Positions 35,930 through 46,829 of a stretch of DNA of 64,000 nt are shown here, piece after piece. The notes under the pieces are model-generated. The model worked only from the letters and a program-made list of their open reading frames with translations, did no database searches and was not told the origin of the DNA. The stretch lies in contig NW_004624732.1 in NCBI RefSeq assembly GCF_000247695.1, positions 43,535,796 to 43,599,795 on the forward strand, given 5' to 3'. Numbering within the stretch: the first letter of the stretch is position 1; each line of letters starts with the position of its first letter. This stretch comes from Heterocephalus glaber. Lineage: Eukaryota; Chordata; Mammalia; Rodentia; Bathyergidae. The position numbers were made by a program, and so were the translations under genes.

Positions 35930-36640
35930 TGGAAAGAAACAATAAAATAAGAGAAGAAAGACTAAATGAAAATTAAAGATATAATACAGGGGATCAATAC
36001 AGCCAAAATTTGGTTCTGCAATGAAACTAACCTGGACCACATCTTTAACAAAAAAAATCAAGGGGCCGGGGATCTAGCTCAGTGGTTCCGCCGCCTGCCT
36101 TGCAAGTGGAAGGACCCAAGTTTGATCCCCGATACCAAAAAAAAAAAAAAAAAAGAAAGTAAAAATCAAGAAAATGCAAAACAAAAAATCCATACACCCT
36201 TCAAGGCATGAATGAAAAGCTGTGATACATCCAAATAATAAAATACATACTACTCAACAATATGAAATAAATAAACCTGATACATGAACAATGTCAATGA
36301 ATCTCCAGAGAATTATGCTAAATGAAAAAAAGCCAATGCTAAAATGTTACATACTGAATGACTCCATTGCTATAACACTCATAGAATAACAGATTGATAG
36401 AAAAAGGACAGGTTGGTGATGGTCAGAGATTATAGGGGGGTGGAGGGGAAGGGAACCAGGTGAAAATATACAATGGCAGTATGAGTGATCTTTGCAGTAA
36501 TGGAATCTTTTGTATCTTGTACCAACATCAATATCAGATTTGTGGTTTGTACTAACTGATTCTAAGTGAACATAGAAAAGTATGAACCAAAAACTGTCTA
36601 AAGGGGCCGTAAATGTCTGAGTAGGAAACCATAGTGTTCC
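35930..36640 (+). mobile_element. Internally deleted L1 LINE with nested ID
   Basis: The left part (35930-36060) translates to a decayed ORF2 segment with 'AKIWFCNETNLDHIF', like the L1 '..SWFFEKINKID..' region. The right part (36180-36640) is the extreme 3' end: 'cataatactactcaacaat'-like words, 'gaatctccagagaattatgc', 'taaatgaaaaaaagccaatg', 'tacatactgaatgactcc' and 'ggtgatggtcagagattata'. Roughly 2 kb of ORF2 between them is missing. Confidence 0.82.
36063..36160 (+). mobile_element. Young ID-family SINE with exact target duplication
   Basis: Full head 'gggccggggatctagctcag', 'tggttccgccgcctgccttg', 'caagtttgatccccgatacc' and a long A tail. aaaaatcaag lies on both sides (36053-36062 and 36161-36170). 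A and B boxes are near consensus. Confidence 0.97.
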
Positions 36641-36649
36641 CTCCTTTTC

Positions 36650-37325
36650 AAAAAGCAACTAATAAGCTAGTGAAAACTGTCAAAATCAAGTTTTGAGGAA
36701 TTTATTATTTAGTCAAAAACTTACAACATCCAGAGGGGATGCCTTGGTGAAGAGGGAGCCCGGAGCTCTGTGGTAAGAGGATGCTCTGGCATTTAGAAGT
36801 GACTGCCCTCCCACACCCTAATCGTCAGCAGTATGAGAAAGCAGCCTGCATTCTTGGTGCAGTGTTAGTGCCACAGGGAACAAAAAAGGCTTTCTTCTCA
36901 AATAATTGTGGTTGTGGGTTTCAACCTGTCTAGTAGTTTCCTCCAGGATCAGCATAATGTCTTCTCTATGTTACATCCAACTCAGTGTCCCTGGGCAGGG
37001 GTGGCTACTTAGGAAGTTTTTCTGAATCATATAATGCTACAGATGTTGGCCAGGGTGGCTTGGGGCAGGGAACAAAGCTTAAGACATGCAGTGTACAGAA
37101 CAAGAAGCCTCTGGAGAGAAAGAACTTGGAAAAGAAGATACGTGTGGGTGTAAAGGCTTTTAACAGGGTCCGTGTATGCCAGGGACTAAAGAAAGCCACC
37201 TAGTGCCCAGGGTGGGATGCTCTGGGAGAGGCCTCAGCAGGCCCAATGGTTCACCTCTAGCTGTCCTTCAATCTCCAATCAAGTAGGAAGTGAAGGCTAA
37301 GAGATTTTTAAATGGCCTGGGTCAG
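36650..37325. other. Unique sequence, nothing recognised
   Basis: ORFs of 72 and 64 codons on opposite strands at 36985-37203 without motifs. Confidence 0.45.
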
Positions 37326-37329
37326 CAGT

Positions 37330-37466
37330 CAGACATGGTGGTACACACCTGTAACCCCAGCACTCCAGGGGCTCAAGCAGGAGGATCGCCGTGTGTTTGA
37401 GGCCAGTCTGGACCACATAGTGAGTTCAAGGCCAGCCTGAACTGTCTAGGGAGATCCTGACTAAGT
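37330..37466 (+). mobile_element. B1-like SINE
   Basis: 'agacatggtggtacacacct', 'gtaaccccagcactccaggg', then the internal duplication typical of B1 ('gaggccagtctggaccacat', 'agtgagttcaaggccagcct'). The usual 'gaaaccctgtctc' end is degraded. Confidence 0.92.
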
Positions 37467-37979
37467 TGAAGAAGTGCTCAAACACAGAATAAAACTAAGA
37501 CTGGGATGATTTTTTTCCTTTAGAATTCTTTTGACAGCTTTAGGTGTTCTTAAACACTTAACAGTGTTAAAACTTATGCAGACCACTGAACTAATAAAAC
37601 ACAAACTTTAGTGTGTACACCTTGCCAAAAAAATCCATATTTTACATAAAAATGTGGTTTAGAAAACTCACTAAACAAGTAAACTACCACAACCCACAAC
37701 AGACAAGAACAAACAAATCCAAGAAAGAGGAGACAACCTGATTTTCAGTATTGATATATTTTAATATTCAGACATCTAGTATTCAGCTAAAAATGATGAA
37801 TAGAGATAAAGAAGAATGGTTCATTCATGAGGGAGAAACTGTCCATGCAGAAAGCCTAACCATTAGACCTACTAGAAAAAGACTTTTTATATAAGCTTAA
37901 AGAAGTAGGGGAAATGGAGATAATTAAAGAAAAGGAGAAGAATGGAAAATAAGAACATAAAAAAATAAAAATTATTTTA

Positions 37980-38059
37980 GGGCCAGGGATTTAGCTCAGT
38001 GGTTTTGCCGCCTGCTGCGCAAGCACAAGGACCCAAGATCAATCCCCAGTACCAAAAAA
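37980..38059 (+). mobile_element. ID-family SINE, nested in L1
   Basis: 'gggccagggatttagctcag', 'tggttttgccgcctgctgcg', 'agatcaatccccagtacc' and a short A tail. The duplication aaaattatttta (37968-37979 and 38060-38071) is exact. Confidence 0.97.
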
Positions 38060-38713
38060 AAAATTATTTTAAACACTAGAAATTCTGAAGTTGGAAATTA
38101 TCATAAATAAAATGAATAATTCACTCTAATACTCCACAGTAGATTTGAAAGAGAGCAATCAATACATTTCAAGATAAGTCATTGAGATATCCAATCAGAG
38201 AGGTGGGAAAAGCAGTAAACATAGCTAACAAACTATGGAACATTAACAAGATACTAACTAGTCATAATAGGAATCTCATTTGGGGGTAAGGAAAGAGAAA
38301 GGAGCAGAGAGGCTACTTGAATAAATAGTGATCACCCACATTCCAAATTTAATAAAAGACATGAATCTATAATCCCAAGAAGTTCAATGAACTCTAAGCA
38401 GGATAAACCCAAAGAGATCCATACAAGTACACTTTATAGCCAAATATTCCAAAGATGAATAAAAGAGTCTTGAAAGCAGTCAAAGAAGCAACTCGTCACA
38501 TAGGAGAATCTTTAATCTTCAGAAATCCTGAAGCCCAGGAAACATTGGGGTAACATTTTCATATTAAAAGCACTGAAAGAGAAAAACCTATCAAACAAGA
38601 ATTTTATATCTATTAAAACTATCCTTCAAAAATGGAGGTGAATTTAAAACATAGGATAAGCAAATATGAGAGAGTTTGTTGCTAGCAGATGTGCCCTACA
38701 AAAAATACTAAAG

Positions 38714-38778
38714 GGCATGGCACTGCACCTGCCTGGCAAGCACAAGGTCCTGAGTTCAATTCCCAGTACCAAAAAAAA
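38714..38778 (+). mobile_element. 5'-truncated ID SINE lacking the A box, nested in L1
   Basis: It starts 'gcatggcactgcacctgcct' and then reads as a normal ID (ggcaagcacaaggtcctgag, ttcaattcccagtacc, A tail). The first ~20 nt with the Pol III A box are absent. Target repeats aaaaatactaaaggg and aaaaatgctaaaggg (14 of 15) flank it, so it inserted already truncated. Confidence 0.88.
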
Positions 38779-39473
38779 AAAAATGCTAAAGGGAGACCTC
38801 TCATTTACAATGAAAGGACATTCAACAATAAGTGAAACTGTAGATAAACGAAGGATGCTACCTAATAAGCATAAAAGCCAATAGCAGTGCATATTTTGTT
38901 TATAAATTTTTTTATCTCTTATCATGATTTTTTTCTATCATCTATCATGATTTAAAAGACAAATGTATACTATGGGCACAAAGATGTCATTAGTGACCAT
39001 AACAATTTAAAAGGTAATGGAAGAAGATGAAAACAAGCAAAATTCTTGTTGTAAACAATTGAAGCATAGCTTGATGAAATTTGTACCCAAACAATAATAA
39101 TCAGCAAAATGACTCAATTAATCAAATAATCAGGCTTGATATAAACACACAATAATTAAGGTAGTTTGGGATTATTGTGGAGATTAATTCATAGACCAGT
39201 GGAACAGGACTGAGACCAGAATCAGATCTATGCTCCTAAATGGAAGCCTTACATAAAAGGGAGTTAACATTGCAAATCATTAACAAAAGATGAGTTTGTC
39301 ATGAAACTATGATTAGATAGCAGAGAGAATAAATAAACATAGCTGGATCTTCCACCCTATCACCAATTAATTCCAGGTGGATCCAGAATTTAAATGAAAA
39401 CCAAAAAAAGACTTTGAAACATTAAGAAACAATACAGAAAAACACATTTACCACTTCCTGGTAATAAATAATT

Positions 39474-39560
39474 TTTTTTTTTTTTTTGTACCAGGGATTG
39501 AACTCGGGACCTTGCGCTTGTGAGGCAGTTGCCAGAACCACTGAGCTAAATCCCTGGCCC
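39474..39560 (-). mobile_element. ID-family SINE, nested in L1
   Basis: Poly-T start, 'gtaccagggattgaactcgg', 'gaccttgcgcttgtgaggca', 'gctaaatccctggccc'. The duplication aataaataatt (39463-39473 and 39561-39571) is exact. Confidence 0.97.
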
Positions 39561-39660
39561 AATAAATAATTTGTAAAAGAACAGTAAGCATAAATCAAAA
39601 AGCAAAACATTGATTAGGGAGTCCTACTGCAATTTTTTTTTTAAATCCTATGAGTTAAAA

Positions 39661-39769
39661 CCTAAGGTATACCTGTAACCCCAGCTATTCGGGAGAATGA
39701 GACAGGAAGATCTTGTGTTTTCCAGCTACTGCAACTTAGGAAGGTTCCATCTCAGAAATTAAAATAATA
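39661..39769 (+). mobile_element. Diverged B1-like monomer with target duplication
   Basis: 'ggtatacctgtaaccccagc', 'tattcgggagaatgagacag', 'gaagatcttgtg', and a degraded 'ttccatctcagaaat' end with an A-rich tail. Flanking aaatcctatgagttaaaa (39643-39660) and aaatcctatcagttaaaa (39770-39787) match at 17 of 18 bases. Confidence 0.88.
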
Positions 39770-40808
39770 AAATCCTATCAGTTAAAATTAAAAACTCAAT
39801 CAATTCATTAAAAATAGAAAGGAGATATAAGAAATAGTCCTTTACAGAAGATAAATGGACAGTAAATGTATGAAAAATTTACCAATGTCAAAAACGATCA
39901 AGAAAATATGTAAAATATGGCACTTCCAAGCAGATTGCAAAAATTCAAGTCTGAAAATGGCAGCCATAGGTAACATGCATACACACAACTAGTGTGGGGT
40001 GAGTTGGCAAAACTACTTTGGAAAACAAGTAGGAATTGCTTAGTAATGCCCAATTTGTGAATGCCCAGAGATACTGCTTCTAGGTATATGACTTAGAAAA
40101 CCTCTTGAACTTTTCAACATGAGAAAACACACAGATCATTTACAGTAAAATTTTTGTAATAATAACTCAGTCCAAATGCCTGAAAGAGTATAAAGAAAAC
40201 TAAATTGGAACTGCATCCTTGAAATGGAATACTATGAAAGAGTGAAAATCCCAAAATGCAATGCGAGTGAAATAGTAAGTTGCAGAAGAAAACATTGATA
40301 TTATTCCTTTTATATAAATTTCAAAAATAGGAAACATAAAAATATAATGCAATATAATGATACACATTATATTTAAACATATGCATTTATGTCTGCACAC
40401 ATTCATATATACAGATAGATGGTAAAGCTTAAGAAAAACAAGTGAATAAACATAACCCAGCGGAGTGGTTACCATAGAGCAAAGAAGGGAAGCTCAAATG
40501 GTGCAGTGAGAAGAGGATGCAGTTGAGCAGGAAATCACACTACAAAAGCTTTCAAAACTAAAGGTAACATCTGGTTTCTTAAGCTGAGTTGTAAGCAGAT
40601 CATTGTATTTTTTAATGCCACTTACATATCATATATGTTCTTCTAGTGTACTGTATTTCACAAAACATTGTATTCACTATTTACAAATCAAAGCATTTCA
40701 CTCACAATGAAAAGTAGAAGAAGCATAGAGAAAATCTACCTAGGGAAAATTCATCAAGCCTCTGCTTTAGAAAGTACACGCTGGTGGATATAAAAAAAGA
40801 GAAATAGA

Positions 40809-40897
40809 GGGCCTGGGATTTAGCTCAGTGTTTCCACCGCCTGCCTCACAAGCGCAAGGACCCAACTTCGATCCCCGGTACCACAAAAAAAAAAAAA
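40809..40897 (+). mobile_element. ID-family SINE with (GA)n tail
   Basis: 'gggcctgggatttagctcag', 'tgtttccaccgcctgcctca', 'cttcgatccccggtacc' and an A run leading into GA repeats (40898-40911). The flanks share agagaaata. Confidence 0.95.
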
Positions 40898-40914
40898 GAG
40901 AGAGAGAGAGAAAT

Positions 40915-41855
40915 ACAGAAAATGACACTATCTAAGAGAGAGAAAATAATTCGTTTTTAACCTAGGCAATATCAGGTGCAGATTTAAAAGAGAAATGTTA
41001 TAAAGATATAATTGACAGAATTGCTGATAGAATGGATGCAGTATGCTGCTATATTCATACCTGGTTTATTATTAGGAAGAAGATGATGATGATCAAAGAG
41101 AACTGTAGGGAAGCCTCTGCTTGAAGGGACAAGCAATGGAAAGCCAAAATGCTGCAAGAGAACCAAGTCCCCAAAGCCACTGGAAGATTCAGGCATTAGA
41201 GTTTGGACTGGGTCATTTCTACCACTGCGAAGTGAGTTGGAGGTCATACACTGGTATGAAATGCACAGGAATAATTTTTTGGACTTGTGGAGAATGGAAA
41301 GAGTTTGAAACAGCATCTGTGGGAAATACAACAGGGAAAGAGACAAATAAAAAGACTGCAGATTAGCAAGAAGGGCTCAGCGGAGGTCGATGGCGTGAGT
41401 TTGTAGGACAGCCAGCTGGCATGATTCATGACCTACTCTTGCAACCTTGGTTATCACTGAGTAGTTATCAACGTCACAAATACTGTCATATCTAAAATAG
41501 GTAGGCCCACAGACAGGAAGCTCACATGGAAACTCATGTGCTCCGTGTGGAGGCTAAACAATTTGTCAGAGGTCTACCAAAAATCTTAGACCACAGCATA
41601 AAGAAGACAGTGTAAAATCCTTTATACCACACGATATAATTTCCATGGTGACTCAATATTTCTATCTAGGTAAAGATTCTTTAGGATTTTTCAGGAAAAC
41701 GTACAAAAAGGTGTTAGTGGGCAAAACCACAGCCTCCACCAGAGCAGTTGACCCAAGGCAGTAACTCGGATCCATCCCCGGCCCCCGACCCCACTCTTCG
41801 GTGCTGGAGCCTCCTTCAGTCAGGCAGCACTTTTGCTGGTGCAGGTGGCCCAGCC
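40915..41855. other. Unique sequence, nothing recognised
   Basis: ORFs of 120 codons (40984-41346, minus) and 81 codons (41121-41366, plus) overlap on opposite strands, with no domain. Confidence 0.45.
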
Positions 41856-41859
41856 TCAC

Positions 41860-42333
41860 CTATTTCCATGTACTTCTCAGGTTACAGTCATTGTGCTCTT
41901 TCTCTGTTACTGTCACTGTGTGCCTGGGAGGCAACGTATTCCCCTTTAGGTAGCAGCAACCAGACAAGAGAGATTGTTCTACCTTGCAACGGCTGCTGTC
42001 CACCATCTCCATCTTGTCACTTGTGGTGGTAACTGTGTCACCTTGCTTCTCACTCTGATGTGCTGCTGCAAGGCTTCCACTCCTCAGAGAGCCTGTTGTC
42101 CCCCCTGCTTTGAGGAAGCTGGCTTCTTTTACAGCCTCTCCTACCCCTAGACTTGCCTCCAGAGGACATCCCACCACTGGGATTCCTGAAAAAGCTGGTG
42201 TACCAGATGTATTCCTGTTATTTTCAAAAGGGGTTTCTGAAGTACGATCAGATTTCTTCTTGTCCTGGAGAAATGAACAGCATTTCCTATTCTTCAATAC
42301 ATGACTCCATAATCTCTGCAGAGCCAGAGCCAC
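41860..42333 (-). other. Unexplained 157-codon ORF, possible retropseudogene or untranslated-region fragment
   Basis: This is the longest ORF in the window. It starts at a GTG (42331-42333); an in-frame stop lies five codons upstream, so no longer protein is lost. The translation is unlike a chance ORF in its even use of Ser, Thr, Gly, Glu and Lys and its low hydrophobicity, with a 'TTGSLRSGSLAAAHQSEKQG' stretch in the middle. It has no recognised domain, no signal peptide and no clear Kozak start. A poly-A tail and splice sites were not seen. It might be part of a processed pseudogene or the noncoding end of a retrocopied transcript, or chance. I do not recognise it. Confidence 0.25.
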
Positions 42334-42499
42334 AATTGTTCTAAAGTTTCAAAACTGAGGCAGTGCCCACCCCAGGTCCTTCACACATCTCTGCATCCAT
42401 ACTTCGGAATGGTCGCTCATATCCCTGTGAATGTTTTGTGCTTTGTCTTGTCAGGATTCTCACATTTCAAACCTCCTTTTCGATTCTATTCTTCCTTTA

Positions 42500-42580
42500 T
42501 TTTTTTTAGTGCTGGGGATCGAACTCAGGACCTTGTGCTTGCCAGGCAGGCACGGCACCACGAAGCTAAATCCCCAGCCC
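42500..42580 (-). mobile_element. ID-family SINE
   Basis: Poly-T start, 'gtgctggggatcgaactcag', 'gaccttgtgcttgccaggca', 'gctaaatccccagccc'. Imperfect flanking repeats (tattcttccttt and tattcctccccttt). Confidence 0.95.
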
Positions 42581-42589
42581 TATTCCTCC

Positions 42590-44325
42590 CCTTTTTTTTC
42601 CTCTCATAGCTTTTCCTATAAACTGCTCCCTCTTTGACCCAGAGGAGCTCCACTTCATCCTTTACCCTGACGCACTTGCTTGGTCCTCTTATTACCACTT
42701 CTGTCAGAATAGTACATAACGGTCCAACTGCCATCGGTCTCCAGTGCCACAAACTCTAGTGGCTGACTTTAGAAAGCTAGGGTGCTCTGATGGGAAAAGA
42801 GAAAGGAAGAGATGGCTCTTCCTTGCCACTGTGACAGGTGCAGTCACAGCAGAAGAACCAAGCACAGCACTGGCAAAGGCACCAATCTGAGCACCTTAGC
42901 GATACTGTGAGAAACTCGTGTGCACATATCAACACTCACGCATGTGCGCACACACAGTATATAATTTATCTTTTCTGTAACTGAACAAAAAGGCAAAATA
43001 CCTTTCAAAGGACTTGTTCTTTCCAGGTAAGGTTTTGTAAGATTGCTTTCAAGAAGGGCTGTATATGAGAGAAAAAGGCAAAAACAAAAACTTTGCTTCA
43101 AGAATTTACGGAACGATTTTATATTGTTGAATTCCACCCCTTAACACGTGCATTTAAAGCCTAACAATGACTGACAGACATTTGGAAAGCAAAAGTAAAA
43201 GTTGACCTGCAGACAGTTCAAATTTGCCATATGCTTGCTGTCACCATTAACAGTTTGTGAACTGTCCTAATTTATTCGGTAGCTGACTAACTTCATGGAT
43301 TATAAAGAAAATGAATAGCTGTTTGTTTTTCAAATATGGCACTTTATTTTTCCTTATTACTCATCACTATGGACAGCAGAATGATTAACAGCTAATTTAA
43401 GATTGTTTTAAGGGAAAATAATGGGCTTCTCTACCAGAACCTATCAGAAATCCTGTCCACTTAAACGACCGCCTCGCTGAGAAAATTCTCAAACAATATT
43501 CAAAAGTGAAATTTCAGAAGTTATTTCTTTCAACACACACGAAAAGAATTTTTAAAGGGTACTTAGGCTTAGATGTCCATGCAAATTTAAATTGTGTGTA
43601 AGTAAACATATGGCTAGAAATATTTTTTAAATTTCTCTAATTTTTGCCTTTAAAAATAATTGTAATGCTTTCTCCTTTCAAATTTGTTTAAGCAACCAAA
43701 CATTCAATTAACTGATTTTTCTGGTTTTCTTTCTTGAAACTTCATTTCTTAGGCAATATAGATGTAAGGAATTTTGCATAAAATTGGAAAGAGGAAAAGT
43801 TAGTATTTATTATTTGAAAATTTAATGTCCTTTTCACTGTGTGTCTGTAAGTCTTCAACTCTCCCTGTTTCAATCTAATAGCTCAGATGGTAAAAAGGTT
43901 TTATAGTAAAAATGTCATTAAAATAACAGTAAAGAAAATAATGAAAAGATTTACTAATATGTAAATATTCTAGATTATGAACAAAGGCTGTGGGCTGTAC
44001 TATGCAATTCTTGTCCCTCCTGCTTTTAACATAATGGTTGGCCTATGGCAGTTCTCAAAAACCAAGTTTGAACTGATCACTTAGTCACAATGGCTGTTTA
44101 AAAATTATAATGGGTATTCTGCTTTTAAAGGTGCCATTTTTTGGTCAAAATATTCTAAAAGAATTAGGACGGTTAACCTTCTAAAATACTTATAACCTCT
44201 AATTATTTCATAATAAACTATTTTGTTGCTTGTATTTTAGCAAATTTTATTTTTCTTCAGATACTTCTTCTGGGGACTTTTAAAACGTGAATCATGATAC
44301 TACAAAAATAAACACCGTGCAGTGG
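42590..44325. other. Unique sequence, little recognised
   Basis: Mostly AT-rich. 43985-44090 faintly resembles an L2 tail ('cttttaacataatggttggc', 'ctatggcagttctcaaaaac'). ORFs are at most 97 codons. Confidence 0.4.
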
Positions 44326-44329
44326 CGCA

Positions 44330-44740
44330 TATAAATTAAGCACGAAAATAGAATAAAAATGGTCTGATTTCAGGCACGTGCTCATTTTCACTGTGCTGGA
44401 CACAACCCTTGGCAATAACAGATGATCTACAGCTCAGCCGGTGGCATCACACTGGTCATTTACTGCAGGTCCTTCTCGTCCTTTCAGTTCTCAGGGACAG
44501 GAGGATGTAAAGATGCACCGCTTCCGCCCAGGCACCCAAGTCGCTCCGTTCATCTGTAGACGCAGAGCCGTGGGCAGCTGGCATCCTTCCACCGGGAGCT
44601 ACAAACTCCACTTTGCCACATTGCAAGTTTCCCCGGGCAGCAGATGTCTTGTAGCTGCCATTCAGGTCTCCAACTCTACCAAGCCACCTGTACAGCATGT
44701 TCATTGTACCGACAATTATTCTGTTGCTACTTAGGAAGAT
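44330..44740. promoter_or_regulatory. CpG-enriched unique patch with overlapping antisense ORFs
   Basis: Around 44470-44720 there are roughly ten or more CpG dinucleotides (e.g. accgcttccgcccag, agtcgctccgttc, accgggag, ccccgggc), high for this CpG-poor window. ORFs of 97 (44441-44734, plus) and 108 codons (44456-44782, minus) overlap here, as expected by chance in GC-richer DNA. It could be a small promoter, enhancer or noncoding exon, but it has no TATA box or splice signature. Confidence 0.25.
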
Positions 44741-44789
44741 TTTTTTAAATTTAATTTTTCTATGAATTCTTGAATGGCCCATGAGACTA

Positions 44790-46195
44790 TTATATGAAAT
44801 GAAGCCTCATATTGCAAAACTTTATATTCAAATATAAAAAGGAAATATCAAATCTTACAGTCTTCCTTTTCCTCCAACTTCTGCTATTCACCTTTTATCC
44901 CATTATAATCAAATTTTGTTCCTTAAACAATCATCTTTCCAAAGAGCAGTTTTGCTGAACCACTACACAGAAAAGTTAAACAACTAACAATTAAGTTGTT
45001 CATCCTTCTGCATTACTCTGACACTACCGAACTTTAATGTGCTTCTACCAAAACTTTAAACTGTGGGTTCAATCCTCTCAGAACATTATCATGAAAACAT
45101 TCTGACTTTTTCGGCTGCTAAAGTGATACTTCCAGTACCATTGTGTCTGTTTAGTTTAAAAATGAGGTTGTTAATGATAATGTTTTTCTATAAGATGATC
45201 TTCTACTTTTTAATGATACCCATAGTTTCCCCTACATAAATGACTAAATCCTTACAGAATCTCTGTCTTGATTAGCACTCCTGCTAGTAAAATTTCACAT
45301 ACTAAATCAGCACCAGCTGTAGCAAGAAAGAAAGAAAAAGGCAAGTGTAAATGTTCCATATGCCCCACCAAATTGGCATCTGTGTCAGTAACCCTTTTTT
45401 TTAAACTATTGTATACATACATTCTCTTAAGTGTTTTGTTCACAGAATACTGCTAACAAAATTCTTTCTGTTGGCATATCAAGGAAAGAGCTTGTCTTTA
45501 GCATCATTCAATGAAACACAAAACATAATTCTTCTCTCATGGCCACAGCTATACCTGAACATCCTATTTATGTTAGTTGCTTCAAGTTACTGAACCTTTA
45601 TTTTGACATCTGTTCTCTGTAATGTAACACCCCTGTGCTCTTAAAAAGATGCTTTACAGTTGGAGTTTAATTGGTAGCAACACCAAACAATGTCAGAGAG
45701 ACAGTAGAATTATTTTGGTCACCTGGAAGATATCTCAGAGACCAGGCTCAAAACAAATTAATTTTCTATGTGGTGGTGGGAGACAGAGCATGTGAGACTC
45801 TGCACATGTCATCGTCCACATTTTCTTCAAATTATGAAGTATCTTTCTATGGAGATACATTTAGCTATATTAAAAATAGTCCCAAAGGTATACCTAAGTG
45901 ACCATTTAATGTTAGTTTAGGGAATTTTCAATAGATTACCCATTAGGGTCTTATTAACTGTCTGAAATCCAGTTGCTAAAGTTCTTCAAGTCATCAATAT
46001 GATCCTACAATACCTAGCAGAAAGTTACAGAGAACATGCTCATTAAATGGTCTACAACTGTCGCACAGGTTTAAAACATGTACTGTTTCACTATGGAAAT
46101 ACTTTCTGCCATTGAAACATAGTTTCTTGGTGACACCAGTGTAGGACACAAGAAGTGGCTCTGTTCTTTGTGGCAACCATTGATTACTGCTTATG
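44790..46195. other. Unique sequence, nothing recognised
   Basis: Short ORFs only (62-76 codons). Confidence 0.45.
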
Positions 46196-46199
46196 TCTC

Positions 46200-46340
46200 C
46201 TTACATGTGCTGATGTGATTTACTTACATCTCTACCATTCTTAATTTGACTATTACCTCCTTGAGAGTTAGTATGGTATCTAGGTAGATCTCTGTGTATT
46301 TACCAGAATGTCAGAGTTTTGTGGATACCCATTAACTATT
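46200..46340 (+). mobile_element. Possible L2 tail remnant
   Basis: 'attacctccttgagagttag' and 'atctctgtgtatttaccaga' resemble 'gagctccttgagggcaggga' and 'ttgttcactgctgtatcc' of L2. Weak. Confidence 0.3.
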
Positions 46341-46611
46341 TGCCTGGGTCACAATGGTTAAGGAATCCTGAAAGTTTTTTTTAAGAGCTAAATGAACTGG
46401 TAGTAAACAATTTACCCTCATGGATTAAACAACCTAACTAAATAAGGACAGTAAGGGCGAGGATTTTCTTTGCTTCCCTGAAGTTTCCCTACCACATAAT
46501 ACATTTTCCTCACATGTAATCCTAGAGTTACTGGGATTTAGTGAAAGTGACACTTGATGACTCTTTAAAATGTAGAACTGAAAAAACATTTTAGTTACCT
46601 GTTAAAAATCT

Positions 46612-46672
46612 CTTGGGGGGATGTACCTCAATGGGTTCTATCTCCAGTACCAGAAAAGAAAAAAAAAAAAAA
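46612..46672 (+). mobile_element. Degraded ID SINE
   Basis: Only the shortened head ('ggggggatgtacctcaatgg') and the end 'tctccagtacc' with a 14-A tail remain. Confidence 0.65.
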
Positions 46673-46724
46673 CCTTCTTGGATCTTAAGATGAATTTTAT
46701 CTCTTTTGTATATTTGTTTGTTTT

Positions 46725-46822
46725 GCTTTTTGTGATGCTGGTTATAGAACCCAGGGTCTCATGAATGAAGCAATTGCTCTAATGCTATACATGCATAAGT
46801 GCTATACTCCCAACCCAAAATG
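46725..46822 (-). mobile_element. ID-like SINE
   Basis: T/G tail, 'tggttatagaacccagggtc', 'tcatgaatgaagcaattgct' and 'gctatactcccaaccc'. Old copy. Confidence 0.75.
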
Positions 46823-46829
46823 TAGTTTA

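Larger units (their letters stand above)
37660..40720 (+). mobile_element. Ancient fragmented L1 LINE carrying nested SINEs
   Basis: Collinear L1M-type landmarks in sense: 'gttcaatgaactctaagcag', 'gataaacccaaagagatcc', 'cattttcatattaaaagcac', 'tgaaagagaaaaacctatca', 'ctatccttcaaaaatgg', 'gttgctagcagatgtgccct' (38230-38700), then ORF2-end words 'catagaccagtggaacagga' (39190) and 3' UTR-like sequence ('gaatactatgaaagagtg', 'gagtggttaccatagagc'). Many deletions leave no usable ORF. The last 150 bp are uncertain. Confidence 0.8.

Noticed and set aside
36063..36160. tRNA gene
   Set aside because: A and B boxes are present, but the sequence is an ID SINE with a poly-A tail and target duplication, and it lacks a tRNA cloverleaf 3' half.
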